From Arion vulgaris (taxonomy: Eukaryota > Mollusca > Gastropoda > Stylommatophora > Arionidae): a stretch of 64,000 nucleotides of DNA. Made by a program: the position numbers and the translations under genes. Shown piece after piece: positions 41,298 to 51,409 of this stretch (its first letter is position 1; each line of letters begins with the position of its first letter). The stretch is taken from contig CM036753.1 of NCBI GenBank assembly GCA_020796225.1, forward strand, positions 84,850,941 to 84,914,940, given 5' to 3'. The notes below the pieces were generated by a model. That model had not been told where the DNA came from and searched no databases. It was given only the letters and a program-made list of their open reading frames with translations.

Positions 41298-41530
41298 TGG
41301 ACTAACTTCATTGCATCGGATTTCCCCATACGGTTCCGGCTCTCTCAGTAGAAATGGTACGCCATATTTCATGAGTGCTGCAGAAATACCAAACTCCGTA
41401 GCTCCAGCAACAATCTCAGGTATCTCTGGAAAAACTGCATATGTGACAGTCCGGATTCGAATCTACAACCTTCAAAACACCAGAAACACCAGACAAACGT
41501 CTTAACCGCTTCGCCGAAGAGACCCCCAAT
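41298..41530 (-). mobile_element. SINE F copy 3, near full length
   Basis: Reverse-oriented: CTTCATTGCATCGGATTTCC, CATACGGTTCCGGCTCTCTC, CTCCGTAGCTCCAGCAACAA, B-box region GTCCGGATTCGAATCTAC, and A-box region CTTAACCGCTTCGCCGAAGA. Confidence 0.82.
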
Positions 41531-41589
41531 AATGATAATGATTTAATCTTTCTTTTCTTTTGTCCTTCTCGGCTTTTTTGCCGCTAGGC

Positions 41590-43250
41590 GTAGCAGGTTT
41601 AACTGATGATCGGTTTCCGAGATAATGCACGCTCGGTCGCTTGATATGGTGTGGTATTGTGGAGTTTTAAGATGTCTGTAACTCCATCAACCCATCTTTT
41701 TCTTGGTCTGCCCTTTCCTCTTGATGATTCCATTTTCAGGTTGTACGCTCTTGCAACTGGTGTATTCGGGTTCTTCTTCTTCTTCTTCTTCTTCGATCGT
41801 TCTAGGCCTGTTTTAATCATTCTCATTGTGATATATAAACAGCCAAACGTCCGAACGTAATGTACGTGCACCAGCCTTCAGCACCTATTGGAGCCCAGTT
41901 GCTTATCCTTCGGTGGGGTGTTCGTTTTCAGCCAGCTTTTGATTTACTAGGGTGAGCTTTCCCTAGGGTACGATCAGCTTTGCCGTATTTTTGGGCTTTG
42001 TGATCTACGCCGGGACAGTGAGTTACGCTGTTCATGCCCGTTCTGACTGAGAAATATTTCTCGGGGCTTGTAAGCTTATCCTCGGACGGCGTCTTACTCG
42101 TATAAGACACCGTGTAAAGTATCGGCCTTCGCCAATGTTCAGACCCGGACTTCCTGTCAGGTCCGTACATTGTCGGCCTTGCTTTAGTCTATCTGATCCG
42201 GAGAAGGAACATTCTCAGCCTTTTCTAGACGCGCATTGGTACGTGGCAATTTGCAATTAACGTCGAAAGCACTGGCATGGGGCCGAGTACAAACAATGTA
42301 GAGGGTCGTTTCAGTCGGCGCTATCAGCGTAACTGTGTATTTTTCGCTCGCCGCCATCACCCGCCCCAGTTATTCCGGGGATGTTAGTTACGACTGCAAT
42401 CGAGCATTGCCCGGTTGCCCCATGGCTGGCAGTCCCGTTAGGAATCACCAACCTCAGTTCTTCCGGGGATGTTAATTTTTAGTCGCACAGTACCTTGCAC
42501 GGTTTTCCCAGGGCGGGTAGTTTCGTTATGCACTAAAACGCAACTTGTTCTTTTGCGCTCGGCAAACCTTGCCCAGTACATGTGTCTGCACCAGGCTACC
42601 AATGCGTCAGCTGCAATCTTCTCTCGCACCAACACGAGGGTAGACTTATTCGTTACGGTCCTGTCTTATTTATTCTTGCCGACGGGCTGGCAATGTTTGC
42701 CCCTCCTCAGGGCTTCGAGCTTCGCCCTACGTGGGCATACGTTTGGTATATGGATGCACCTCTCATCCATGTCTGAGACGTTTCGTTGCTGTTTCTTTGC
42801 GTTCAGGGACTTGGGCAATATCTTGTTGGACATCGGTCAGAAGATTAGTGCATTTTGTTTGTATGTATCTTTATCGTGTTTCCGTACTTGCACTGCTACC
42901 ACTACCAGTAGTTTTCTCTCCCCGATCCCTGCCCTCTTAGCCAGACCGGAACCATAGTCTGTTTCCAGGGTCACCGCGTGGAGGTTGGGGCAGGGTCTTG
43001 GTTAGCGCCCCCCCCTCGCTAACCCTGGCTCATGTTACCACCATGACCTCATGAGCCTTTGACCCCGTATTCGGGTTCATTCTGACCAAGTGGCCAAACC
43101 ATTTGAGTCTCTGTTTTTCAATAAATCTAATAGCAGGTGTTGTTCCGACTGTTCTTCTAATTTCCTCATTTCTTATATGGTCTCTTCTTGTTTTATTTAC
43201 TGCTTTCCTCAGGCATCTCATTTCGCATGTGGTAATTTTCCTTTCTTGTT
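41590..43250 (-). mobile_element. LINE C-terminal region split by a 1.3-kb insertion
   Basis: On the minus strand, 43250-43067 encodes MRCLRKAVNKTRRDHIRNEE, IRFIEKQRLKWFGHLVRM and NPNT. Then, after 1.3 kb of foreign DNA, 41773-41600 continues NPNTPVARAYNLKMESS, GKGRPRKRWVDGVTDILK and QATERALSRK. NPNT and its codons occur on both sides because they are the target-site duplication. Across the insertion the reading frame would be continuous. This is the typical non-LTR polyprotein tail (EMR.LR ... IRNeeIR ... KWFGHLvRM ... GRPRKRW), 5'-truncated. Confidence 0.92.
41774..43066 (-). mobile_element. 1.3-kb retroelement with SINE A/B-type 3' end, perfect 12-bp TSD
   Basis: It is flanked by GTATTCGGGTTC at 41762-41773 and 43067-43078. 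On the minus strand the 3' end reads TATCACAATGAGAATGATTA, AAACAGGCCTAGAACGATCG and (AAG)n, matching the ends of SINE B (ATCACAAAGAGTGATTAAAA) and SINE A (GCGTTCGAAGAAG). Before that is CACCCTAGTAAATCAAAAGC, GGCTGAAAACGAACACC, and a block also found at 4440-4520 and 25540-25620 (GAAGGATAA .. GAGCTCCAAATGG-like). The 5' 1 kb is GC-richer than the surroundings. ORFs up to 162 aa occur on the opposite strand, with no known domain. I infer a long member of the SINE A/B group or a 5'-truncated partner LINE. Confidence 0.85.
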
Positions 43251-43254
43251 AATA

Positions 43255-44375
43255 ATGATTGAATAATGTGTTATAAACAAGGTCAATAAAAAAAAACAGT
43301 AAACAAGTATTTAGGGCCTCGGGAAAACCGACAAATTGTTATAAATATGTTCATTTATAATGACATGTATTTATTTGTCCTTGTTACAAATCTTACAACT
43401 GTTTATCGATAGTTAGACAGACTACAGTAAAACTATATCCCAAATTCGAAATATCAAAACATAAAGTTAGACAGTTTTATAAACTGCTCTTCATTCAGCA
43501 TATTCTGTGCAAAAAGTTGCTTTCATCACAACCAATATGAAAGACTAGATTCAGCACTCAGTCATTCCAAATCGTCGTGTTTAAGATGCCCTTAATGTTC
43601 TGTTGTCACAAGTTACTTTAAGTCGCACCGGCTTTTCTAGTACAGCACCCTGTCTTGTCTCGCATGTACAATACGCTCTCCAGTATATGTTGTAATAAGT
43701 ATTAACGACCATTTTATTAAAAAATAGGAGCAGCTGGCGATAGAATTGGGCAAAATGTATATGAGGAAAACTGAAAAGGCAAAAACAAAAATAAACAAAA
43801 AAACTAGAAAAACCTAATAGATTTCACAAAAAATGTTGTACTCAACAAGACGATTATCCAACAGACGTGTAAAATATAGACTACCCGAGCTGATGATGGT
43901 GATGAATTCTTTCAATTCCCAACTTTAACAATGCCAAACAAAATATGTTTGATTTCACTCCATCTTTCACAGGACTGTTATTTATTTAGAATAGAAATGT
44001 TTCGATATACTTTATATCTTTTTCCCTGTCTGCTTCCATTTCTTTCTTTCTATCCATCCCTGTTCAATCTTGTCTAGCATGTCTGTCTCTCTCGGCTTAT
44101 AAAGTGTACAACTTGCTCAAATGAAAATAAACCTGTGTTATGATTAAGCAACAAATCTTCATTAACATTTTTATTTGGTCGGATCTGATATCACGTACGT
44201 GTGAATTGTTCTATTTGACTTGATTACGTGTCCTATTTTGTTTGGTTCAACGTGCAAGGAAAGTCATCGAAAAAAGGTGTGCCAGAGTTTTATTTATTTT
44301 TCTCCTCATCTCTTCTATAGGTAAGCTTTGATCATCGTGCTAGTTTAATCTATATATTTGTAAGTTGATGCAATT
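43255..44375. other. Featureless 1.1-kb AT-rich stretch
   Basis: No repeat, RNA gene or coding signal recognised. Confidence 0.4.
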
Positions 44376-44379
44376 CAGT

Positions 44380-44893
44380 GTTAGAGAGCTGACATGATGT
44401 TGTAGGAGTTGATGTAATTCAGTGTTAGAGAGATGGACTTATTGATGTATTTGTAGAAAGTTGATGTAATTCAGTGTTAGAGAGCTGGACATTGATGTAT
44501 TTGTAGAAATTTGATGTAATTCAGTGTTAGAGAGCTGGACTTATTGATGTATTTGTAGAAAGTTGATGTAATTCAGTGTTAGAGAGATGGACTTATTGAT
44601 GTATTTGTAGAAAGTTGATGTAATTCAGTGTTAGAGAGCTGGACTTATTGATGTATTTGTAGAAAGTTGATGTAATTCAGTGTTAGAGAGCTGGACTTAT
44701 TGATGTATTTGTAGAAAGTTGATGTAATTCAGTGTTAGAGAGATGGACTTAATTATGTATTTGTAGAAAGTTGATGTAATTCAGTGTTAGAGAGCTGGAC
44801 TTATTGATGTATTTGTAGAAAGTTGATGTAATTCAGTGTTAGAGAGCTGGACTTATTGATGTATTTGTAGGGAGCTGATGGAATTCAGTGTTA
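44380..44893. repeat. 52-bp minisatellite (about 10 units)
   Basis: AGTTGATGTAATTCAGTGTT then AGAGAGCTGGACTTATTGAT and GTATTTGTAGAA. Units vary mainly at GAGCTGG/GAGATGG. Confidence 0.95.
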
Positions 44894-45026
44894 GGCCTGT
44901 AATTTGCTCTGACCTTTGACGCACGATTGTTCATGTGGTGAACAACAATCCACATGCTTTTACTTTCCCAATGTTTCTTTGGTACCTGGTTGAGGCTGGG
45001 TCGACCTGAGTGAGAGCCGTTACTGT

Positions 45027-45500
45027 CAGAACGATGTACGGAAACCAACAAGTCTGAGTTGGTCAGAAAGGATCAGTTTATCATGTCAGAACGGTGTACG
45101 GAAACCAATAAGTCTGAGTTGGTCAGAAAGGATCAGTTATCATGTCAGAACGGTGTACGGAAACCAACAAGTCTGAGTGGTCAGAAGGATCAGTTTATCA
45201 TGTCAGAACGGTGTACGGAAACCAACAAGTCTGAGTTGGTCAGAAAGGATCAGTTTATCATGTCAGAACGGTGTACGGAAACCAATAAGTCTGAGGTGGT
45301 CAGAAAGGATCAGTTTATCATGTCAGAACGGTGTACGGAAACCAATAAGTCTGAGTTGGTCAGAAAGGATCAGTTTATCATGTCAGAACGGTGTACGGAA
45401 ACCAATAAGTCTGAGGTGGTCAGAAAGGATCAGTTTATCATGTCAGAACGGTGTAGGAAACCAATAAGTCTGAGGTGGTCAGAAAGGATCAGTTTATCAC
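45027..45500. repeat. 60-bp minisatellite (8 units)
   Basis: GTCAGAACGGTGTACGGAAA then CCAATAAGTCTGAGTTGGTC and AGAAAGGATCAGTTTATCAT. The unit is a multiple of three, so a 170-aa ORF with a 20-residue repeat (MSERCTETNKSELVRKDQFI) stays open. One-base deletions in units 2 and 3 shift the frame, which argues against coding. Confidence 0.95.
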
Positions 45501-45524
45501 CCATAACATCGTTCATATCGTTCG

Positions 45525-45623
45525 TTTATTCAGTATTACTACAGCCTCCCAACGGTTATCAGCAAATATGAACTGATCCGATCTGCAGATAACCGTGGGG
45601 AGGCTGCAGTAATACTGAATAAA
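45525..45623. repeat. 36-bp inverted repeat (hairpin) at the array border
   Basis: The left arm (45525-45560, TTTATTCAGTATTACTACAG..) pairs with the right arm (45588-45623, ..CTGCAGTAATACTGAATAAA) with two mismatches, around a 27-nt loop. The loop contains GAACTGATCC, which is itself complementary to the GGATCAGTTT of the adjoining 60-bp unit. Confidence 0.9.
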
Positions 45624-45624
45624 G

Positions 45625-45820
45625 GAGGATATAGACAAGCCATGTATATGACGATATTACAAAAGCAAGAACAAATTAATAATCACATATGTGAAATGCA
45701 ATCAACTTCACTCCCGTTATGGAATTGAGCACCGAGTCCCTTTCATACGACGCAAGTGCATTAACCAATGTGATAACTCGATATATATGTATAAATATAT
45801 ATATATATACATACTTATTC
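45625..45820. other. Unassigned DNA with short (TA)n
   Basis: (TA)n at about 45781-45810; nothing else recognised. Confidence 0.4.
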
Positions 45821-45823
45821 ATT

Positions 45824-46195
45824 TCCGCTCCTCGTGGAGCATAGGGCCTCAGCAGTTGTTCGCACCTCTTCTCGGTCTCTGGCTGTCCTCTTTATGGTCT
45901 CCCAGGACAGTTCAGCACTCTTCAATTCCTTGAGAAGATTTCGTCTCCAGGTCTGTTTAGGGCGTCCTCTTTTTCGTTTTCCTTGCGGGTTCCATTCAAG
46001 TGCTTGTCTAGTGACACTCGACTGTGTCTTCCGTAGGGTATGCCCAACCCATCACCATTTTCTCCTCTTGACCTGGGTCATCATGGGTTCCTTTCCGGTT
46101 CTTATCCACAGGTCTGTGTTTGTAACTCTATCATACCATCTCAGTCTGAGAATCCGCTGAAGATATCCGTTGACAAAGGTCTGAATCTTATTTGT
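45824..46195 (-). mobile_element. LINE C-terminal tail, nearly intact
   Basis: Minus-strand translation in one frame: LQRILRLRWYDRVTNTDLW, TGKEPMMTQVKRRKW, one stop codon (TGA in place of a tryptophan), WVGHTLRKTQSSVTRQALEW, NPQGKRKRGRPKQTWRRNLL, KELKSAELSWETIKRTARDR and CSTRSGNE then a true stop. This is the longest clean example of the WVGHTLR/NPQGKRKRGRP tail in the window, with a single nonsense mutation. Related copies are at 7690 and 38745. Confidence 0.92.
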
Positions 46196-46217
46196 ATTTC
46201 ACTTGGTGACTGCCACG

Positions 46218-46219
<2 letters not shown>

Positions 46220-46260
<41 letters not shown>

Positions 46261-46306
46261 TTATTCCTCTGTTTCATTGGCAATATAAGGAAAAAGGGTA
46301 AAGGAC

Positions 46307-46386
<80 letters not shown>
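46220..46386. repeat. Two (TA)n microsatellites
   Basis: (TA)n at 46220-46259 and 46311-46386, separated by 51 bp of unique sequence. The second, about 75 bp, is the longest pure dinucleotide run in the window. Confidence 0.95.
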
Positions 46387-46389
<3 letters not shown>

Positions 46390-46390
<1 letters not shown>

Positions 46391-46865
46391 GCGTTAGGTC
46401 CTGTTTATTTATGTCAACAAAACACGACTTAACTACTCTTAATTCTTAAATATGTTCTCACACTTACGGAATACTGTGCCAACAGCCATCAACTTTGTTG
46501 GAACAGCAGAGGCCTTTTGGGATGTGCAAGGAAGCGAGAAGTACCTTTCATCAATCTCAGCGTGGAACATCTTCAGAATATTCACCTGCGTCTGGGTGTC
46601 ATCTGCTTGGAACGGTTTATTCGGATGATTACCCAGTCTCGGTTACTATAATCATATGTTTATACTGATATCGTATCTTTTTGTGTGTCTAACCGAGGAC
46701 GGACGAGATGTAGGGGGATTGGTATATAAACATGGCATATCTTACTAGGAACATACACTAAAATATAAACAAAATCATAATGACTTTTATCGTTATGACA
46801 ACAGTTTCAAAACTCTGTTTGTTCTAGTATAACCACTTTATAAACCGTTTTTGTGATTTATTTGT
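46390..46865. other. Unassigned DNA
   Basis: Nothing recognised. Confidence 0.35.
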
Positions 46866-46869
46866 GTAA

Positions 46870-47275
46870 TTTGAGACATTTTAGCTAAAGTAGTGTATAT
46901 GTGTACATCAACATTGCATATGTGCATTTTGAGACATTTTAGCTAAAGTATGTTGTACTACATCAACATTGCCATATATGTGCATTTTGAGACATTTTAG
47001 CTAAAGTATGTTGTACTATGTGTACATCAACATTGCCATATATGTGCATTTTGAGACATTTTAGCTAAAGTATGTTGTACTATGTGATCACATCATATAT
47101 GTGCATTTGAGACATTTACTAAGTATTGTACTATGCATCAACATTGCATATATCATTTGAGACATTTTAGCTAAAGTATGTTGTACTATGTGACATCAAC
47201 ATATATAGTGCATTTGAGACATTACTAGTATGTTGTACTTGTACATCAACATTGCATATATGTGCATTTTGAACC
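46870..47275. repeat. 59-bp tandem repeat (about 7 units)
   Basis: ATGTGCATTTTGAGACATTT then TAGCTAAAGTATGTTGTACT and ATGTGTACATCAACATTGCA. The units at 47085-47225 have many single-base deletions, whereas outer units are clean. Confidence 0.9.
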
Positions 47276-47346
47276 AGCACATATGAATTCAGCCTATACA
47301 TATTGTACGTCTTCGCACCTCCGGTTTGTGATTTTATATTTGGTAA

Positions 47347-47621
47347 GAATAACATTATCTTCTTCTTCTTTGCGTTCGTTCTTTACGACCAATTTTAATC
47401 ACTCTTTGTGATATGTTTGATCTTTGCCAAGAACGTGTATACGTTGCACATTGGTTTGGTAGGCCCCTAAACGCATAGACTTCACATGTTTAGGACACGT
47501 GCATCCGACTTCAGCCAAACCTCCTTAGTCGCCTCTTACGACATACGTGGCAGGTAACAGTGGTCCTATTCTTTACAACCCAAATTTGGGCCCCGGTAAC
47601 CACTCGGGTGAATAACATTAT
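47347..47621 (-). mobile_element. SINE B copy 5, full length, perfect TSD
   Basis: The element is 47359-47609, flanked by GAATAACATTAT on both sides. (CTT)n tail, CGTTCTTTACGACCAATTTT, GCCAAGAACGTGTATACGTT, GTCGCCTCTTACGACATACG and head CCCCGGTAACCACTCGGGTG. Confidence 0.95.
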
Positions 47622-47697
47622 ATTTGTTATATCTCAAAATTGTCACTGGACAAGTGACAAGCAGCGTATTTAGAGTTGTAACTTCCAAGAGATATTT

Positions 47698-47954
47698 CTT
47701 TTTCAAACGCTCGATATCGACCACTTGTTAACCACTCTGTGATTTGTATGTGATCTGAGCCTAAAAGCAATTGTACGAGTATGTTGTACCAGTTATTCGC
47801 CTACAAGTAGGCCAGCACATCCGATTTCTGCGATGTTTTTATTTACTAGGGTAGCTTGCCAAGGTCCTATATCAGTCGCCTCTCACGATATGCCTTGTAG
47901 GTCGCATTGGTGATATTCTTCTCTTCCCTTGCACCATCCGGCACCACACGGGCG
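47698..47954 (-). mobile_element. SINE A copy 9
   Basis: TTTTTCAAACGCTCGATATC, GTGATCTGAGCCTAAAAGC, ACAAGTAGGCCAGCACATCC, GTCGCCTCTCACGATATGCC, head CCGGCACCACACGGGCG. It has an 8-bp insertion (GAGTATGT) in the ATTGTACGTTGT block. TSD not clear. Confidence 0.9.
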
Positions 47955-48202
47955 CAGAGTACCCAAAATTGCACACGGCAGCTTGGTGTTTCTTGTTTAC
48001 CTCTGATATTGCTAGATGCTTGACTTCCCTTACTTGAGGTCAGGAGTCGTTGCAAATTTCGGAATTCTTTTCTACCTGAAACGGAACGAATTCATAAACT
48101 TCGAACTAGAACAACATCTAATCTTCACATGTGTAAATCTATTCGGATATGTGATAATAACAGAACAACTAACCACTTAGTAGTGATATAACCCCTTGTA
48201 CA

Positions 48203-48372
48203 TTCAGTATAGTTCATCTACATCAGACAATCATGTCTCCACAATCTATTTTTAATTTATTATAGTTCATCTACATCAGACAATCATGTCTCCACAATCT
48301 ATTTTTAATTCAGTATAGTTCATCTACATCAGACAATCATGTCTCCACAATCTATTTTTAATTCAGTATAGC
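48203..48372. repeat. 55-bp tandem repeat (3 units)
   Basis: GTATAGTTCATCTACATCAG then ACAATCATGTCTCCACAATC and TATTTTTAATTCA. Confidence 0.94.
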
Positions 48373-48539
48373 TCACTCTAAGTAGAAAACTATCTGTTGT
48401 GACCAGTGCAAGATCTAACGATCACGATTTATTTTCTTTTGAGCTTGTAATATACATCATTTTTATTGTGGCCTATGTGTTTTGTATCCTACTTGTTCGT
48501 GTATAATTTCATAGAAATCTCATCAATCATCGTTTTATA

Positions 48540-49055
48540 GTATCGGTAGCCACGTCATCCAGTGGATACCGTCACATGCAACGTTAGGTAAACAGAAGCA
48601 GCCGACAAGCTAGAAACAGCCAAAGAGGGCGGGCGACTACCTCAGACTGATCTCGAGATCAGTTATGAGGAAGTCAAAACAACCATCGGTTCGCACTATA
48701 GAAGCAAATGGGCAAAAGACCACTCTCAGTACACAGACAGTGACGGACGGATACTATGGTCTCTCTCGAAGTGAACAAGTTGCCATATTTCGCCTCCGCA
48801 CTGGACACAACAAGCTCAGAGCCCACATGTTCCATAAATTTAAAATTGGCACAACTAGCCTGTGCCCCTGCAAAATGGCAGACATGACGGCAGAACATGT
48901 CTTGCAAGACTGTCAACGGTTAGCAGGTATAAGGAAAGAGTCATGGCCACAACACACAGAGCTTCGAGAAAAGCTGTACGGAGGAACGGAGTCCCTAAAA
49001 CAACAGTAAAATTCATGATAAAAGTTGGTCCATCAGTCTAGGCCGGGAACGCAAG
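48540..49055 (+). mobile_element. LINE RNase H domain end and C-terminal tail, dead copy 3
   Basis: QWIPSHATLG (48560, frame 2) and AADKLETAKEGG (48598, frame 1) are the last strands and the final catalytic-Asp region of a retrotransposon RNase H domain. Then TDLEISYEEVKTTI, DSDGRILWSLSR (frame 1), a shift to frame 2 near 48765, and LSRSEQVAIFRLRTGHNKL, LCPCKMADMTAEHVLQDC and WP..KLYGGTESL. At least two frameshifts disable it. It is the most complete of the three RNase-H-type LINE tails here, with the first Cys pair (CPC) intact. Confidence 0.9.
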
Positions 49056-49059
49056 AAAG

Positions 49060-49326
49060 AGAGTATCGGGTATAGGCAGTTATCATTCCTCTCTTACTCT
49101 TAACAGTATATCGGACTCTTCATTGCTATGAATGTTGTAATGTGATGAAATCCACTGTTTTACAACTGTCTTGAAATGTCGACAGAACATGTGGTGTGGT
49201 GTTTCTTTTTCCAGGTCATTAAGTTCTTACTTTTTTTTTTCCTTCTGAATATTGAAACTGCTGATAACGAATACGTGAGAACATGTTTGTATGTGTATTA
49301 ATTGGCTCTGCTGTCCCGGTTTTCAA

Positions 49327-49330
<4 letters not shown>
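49060..49330. other. Unassigned DNA
   Basis: Possibly LINE 3' UTR at its left end; nothing diagnostic. Confidence 0.35.
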
Positions 49331-49375
<45 letters not shown>

Positions 49376-49625
49376 CCTTGAAGTAATTGAATAATGTTCT
49401 TGTTTCCACATTCAGTCGTGTCCGTGCACTATTTCTAAAGATTTCAAAGATTCCTCCAACTTTATTCTTAATTAAAATTGTGTCTGATGCATCATGTATG
49501 AATGAATTATTCCAGATGTTGTTATTATATATACTTTTATCTTGTTCAACGTCTTCAAATAAAAAATGCAAATTTAACCATCTAATTCTCTTGCTGTTCA
49601 AGTTTTTATCAAGCAAATGATACAT
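49323..49625 (-). other. Unrecognised 100-codon ORF
   Basis: The minus-strand ORF begins MYHLLDKNLNSKRIRWLNL inside the inverted repeat that follows and ends in an (RE)n read-through of the (CT)n microsatellite 49331-49374. Composition (LFEDVEQDKS, WNNSFIHDAS) is more protein-like than most ORFs here. It matches no family I know and could be a mobile-element fragment. I do not claim a gene. Confidence 0.2.
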
Positions 49626-49793
49626 CAGAAGAGAAGATATTTCGACTTCTTATACGGTAGACATAACATACAGTCAGACAATAAAATCCTTAACCTTAGA
49701 GATGTAATGTCTGATTGTATATGTTATATCTGCCCTATAAGAAGTCTGAATTTCTTCGCTTCTGATGTATCCTTTGCTTGATAAAGACCTTTT
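49592..49793. repeat. Large inverted repeat (about 90-bp arms)
   Basis: The left arm (about 49592-49683: TTTATCAAGCAAATGATACA, TCAGAAGAGAAGATATTTCG, ACTTCTTATACGGTAGACAT) is complementary, at roughly 85%, to the right arm (about 49709-49793: TATAAGAAGTCTGAATTTCT, TCGCTTCTGATGTATCCTTT, GCTTGATAAAGACC). A loop of about 26 nt separates them. Confidence 0.88.
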
Positions 49794-49809
49794 GATCGAG
49801 ACGTCGCTG

Positions 49810-50170
49810 CACACTGTTTTTGTACTTTGTAAAACTACAGTACTTTATTACGTGTTTCGCAACAGCTAGATAGTTTTACTGCAGTCTTTTCTTATATAGA
49901 TAACAATACTCAGGCTTAAAACAATTTTTCCACTTTTTGGGGGTGGGGGTCACCGCCGAATTAATATAACTGAGATATATTTCATACAGAATCTAGTAAA
50001 TAAAAGTGATTAAGTTGATCAAATATTTACGTTTGCTCTCTTTCTCTTTCGCATGTTACACCCTTCGCGCTTGGGGGCAGCAACAAATACACAACATTCT
50101 ACTCTGTTCTAAGCTGTTCTCTGTATTGTGTTCCAGCTGTGATTATTTTTTTAGTTCTTGTTCTATTGTT
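49810..50170. other. Unassigned DNA
   Basis: G-run at 49938-49950 (TTGGGGGTGGGGGTC). Nothing else recognised. Confidence 0.4.
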
Positions 50171-50171
50171 T

Positions 50172-50665
50172 TCCTCATGCCGTTTTTTTATTTTTCCGTT
50201 TTCGTTTAACCTCTGGTGACAATCTCAGGGCAGTTTTCGTTACAAAATTAGTCTCCATTCGTATCCAATTCATCTCCAGCGTCTCTTTTGGATAATGGTG
50301 CTCATATTCTATTGCTGACACAGTGTCAGAATTTTCTTGGTTAAAGGTAGTATTTGGCCAGAACAAGCGTAAGATCTTTCGCAGATAATTTGTATGGAAG
50401 GTGGACAGTTAGAACATATCCTGTTCTGTCCTCCAGCATTGTGGTCAGTATAGTAAATTTGATAGCACACACCTGTGATAAATATATTAATCTTGTTTCT
50501 GATTCTGTATTGGGTTGATTTCCAGACCGTCTAAAAGACCTGAATACATCTCGTGCCTTAGTCAGTCTAATTTTAATGTCAGATCCAGCTCCTCCTTCGT
50601 TGCTGATAACACTTCCATGCTATGTGAAATCAGTTGTACTTGGAAGAATATTTTTTTTAAAGTTG
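50172..50665 (-). mobile_element. LINE reverse transcriptase C-terminal region, decayed
   Basis: Minus-strand pieces in order: SVISNEGGAGSDIKIRLTKA (the YLGS..s..GG.. and R..KA region after the RT palm), RDVFRSFRRSGNQPNTESE, LSNLLY, LSTFHTNYLRKILRLFWPN, then a degraded WRWIGH block and FVTKTALRLSPEVKRKRK. The order is exactly that of an RTE-like or related non-LTR polyprotein C-terminus. Several frameshifts are present. Confidence 0.85.
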
Positions 50666-50705
50666 TCTGCACAAAGTAAAATAATACATTACTTTATCTT
50701 GTCAA

Positions 50706-50812
50706 CTATCTTCTTTTTTTTCTTCGAACGCTCCATATTGATCACTTGTTAATCATTCTGCGTGAATTGTATGTGAGCTGAGCCTAAGAGCGATTGTACC
50801 AGTTATGGGCGA
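50706..50812 (-). mobile_element. SINE A copy 10, truncated to 3' half
   Basis: CTTC tail, CGAACGCTCCATATTGATCA, GTGAGCTGAGCCTAAGAGCG, ATTGTACCAGTTATGGGCGA, then unrelated sequence. Confidence 0.85.
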
Positions 50813-50929
50813 GTCTTAATCAACGAAATCAAACATGAAACGAACAGGAAGAAACACAGAAGCAAACGGTGTACGACGCAGAGTACGGAAACAATCGGCC
50901 TACATACACTTTGCCATCTGATAGAGACA

Positions 50930-50985
50930 TCGATACTATGGATATACTAAGGATATACTATGGATATACTATGGATATGTCCAGA
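50930..50985. repeat. 13-bp tandem repeat (about 4 units)
   Basis: ACTATGGATATACT-type units. It is followed by GTCCAGAGTGCAAT, similar to the 3' block of family G. Confidence 0.7.
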
Positions 50986-51240
50986 GTGCAATCATTTTGA
51001 TATTTAACCCTTTCACTCATAATTTGTTTTCCAAACCGGACGCACTCATGTTCCTATGTATACTAAATTAGTCAATATATCAGCCGTGCATCATCTTAAA
51101 CAATACCGCAAACCATGATAGCGTCTCAGAAGGATGAATGGGTTAAATGGGCTGAATACTGTCAATGGAAGTAAAAGAGTTGTTTATTTTTGTGTAGACA
51201 GTCCTGTTGCATGGAGACGAATCATGTATAGTAAATAAAC

Positions 51241-51408
51241 ATACAGGCAGGGGCGGCTCGTCATTAAGGGCCAGTGGGGCCGGCCCCACCAATAATCGAA
51301 AGGGGAATAACTTCCCGGAATAGTAAATACTAAAAAAAACATAATTTTTCCGAAAATGTGTGTCTGGTCCCACCAAGAAAAATGATCACGAGCCGCCACT
51401 GATACATG
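51241..51408 (-). mobile_element. hAT-like MITE, CAGTGGCGGCTCG family, copy 3
   Basis: The element is 51248-51401 (154 bp). Ends CAGGGGCGGCTCGTCATTAA and GATCACGAGCCGCCACTG. Flanks ATACAGG and ATACATG agree at 6 of 7. Same orientation as the 18.1-kb copy. Confidence 0.88.
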
Positions 51409-51409
51409 T

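Noticed and set aside
42469..42957. 162-aa plus-strand ORF as a gene
   Set aside because: It lies antisense within the TSD-bounded 1.3-kb retroelement and has no recognisable domain.
45059..45571. 170-aa plus-strand ORF with 20-residue repeats
   Set aside because: Read-through of a 60-bp array; units with one-base deletions are frame-shifted, and the C-terminus lies in the hairpin.
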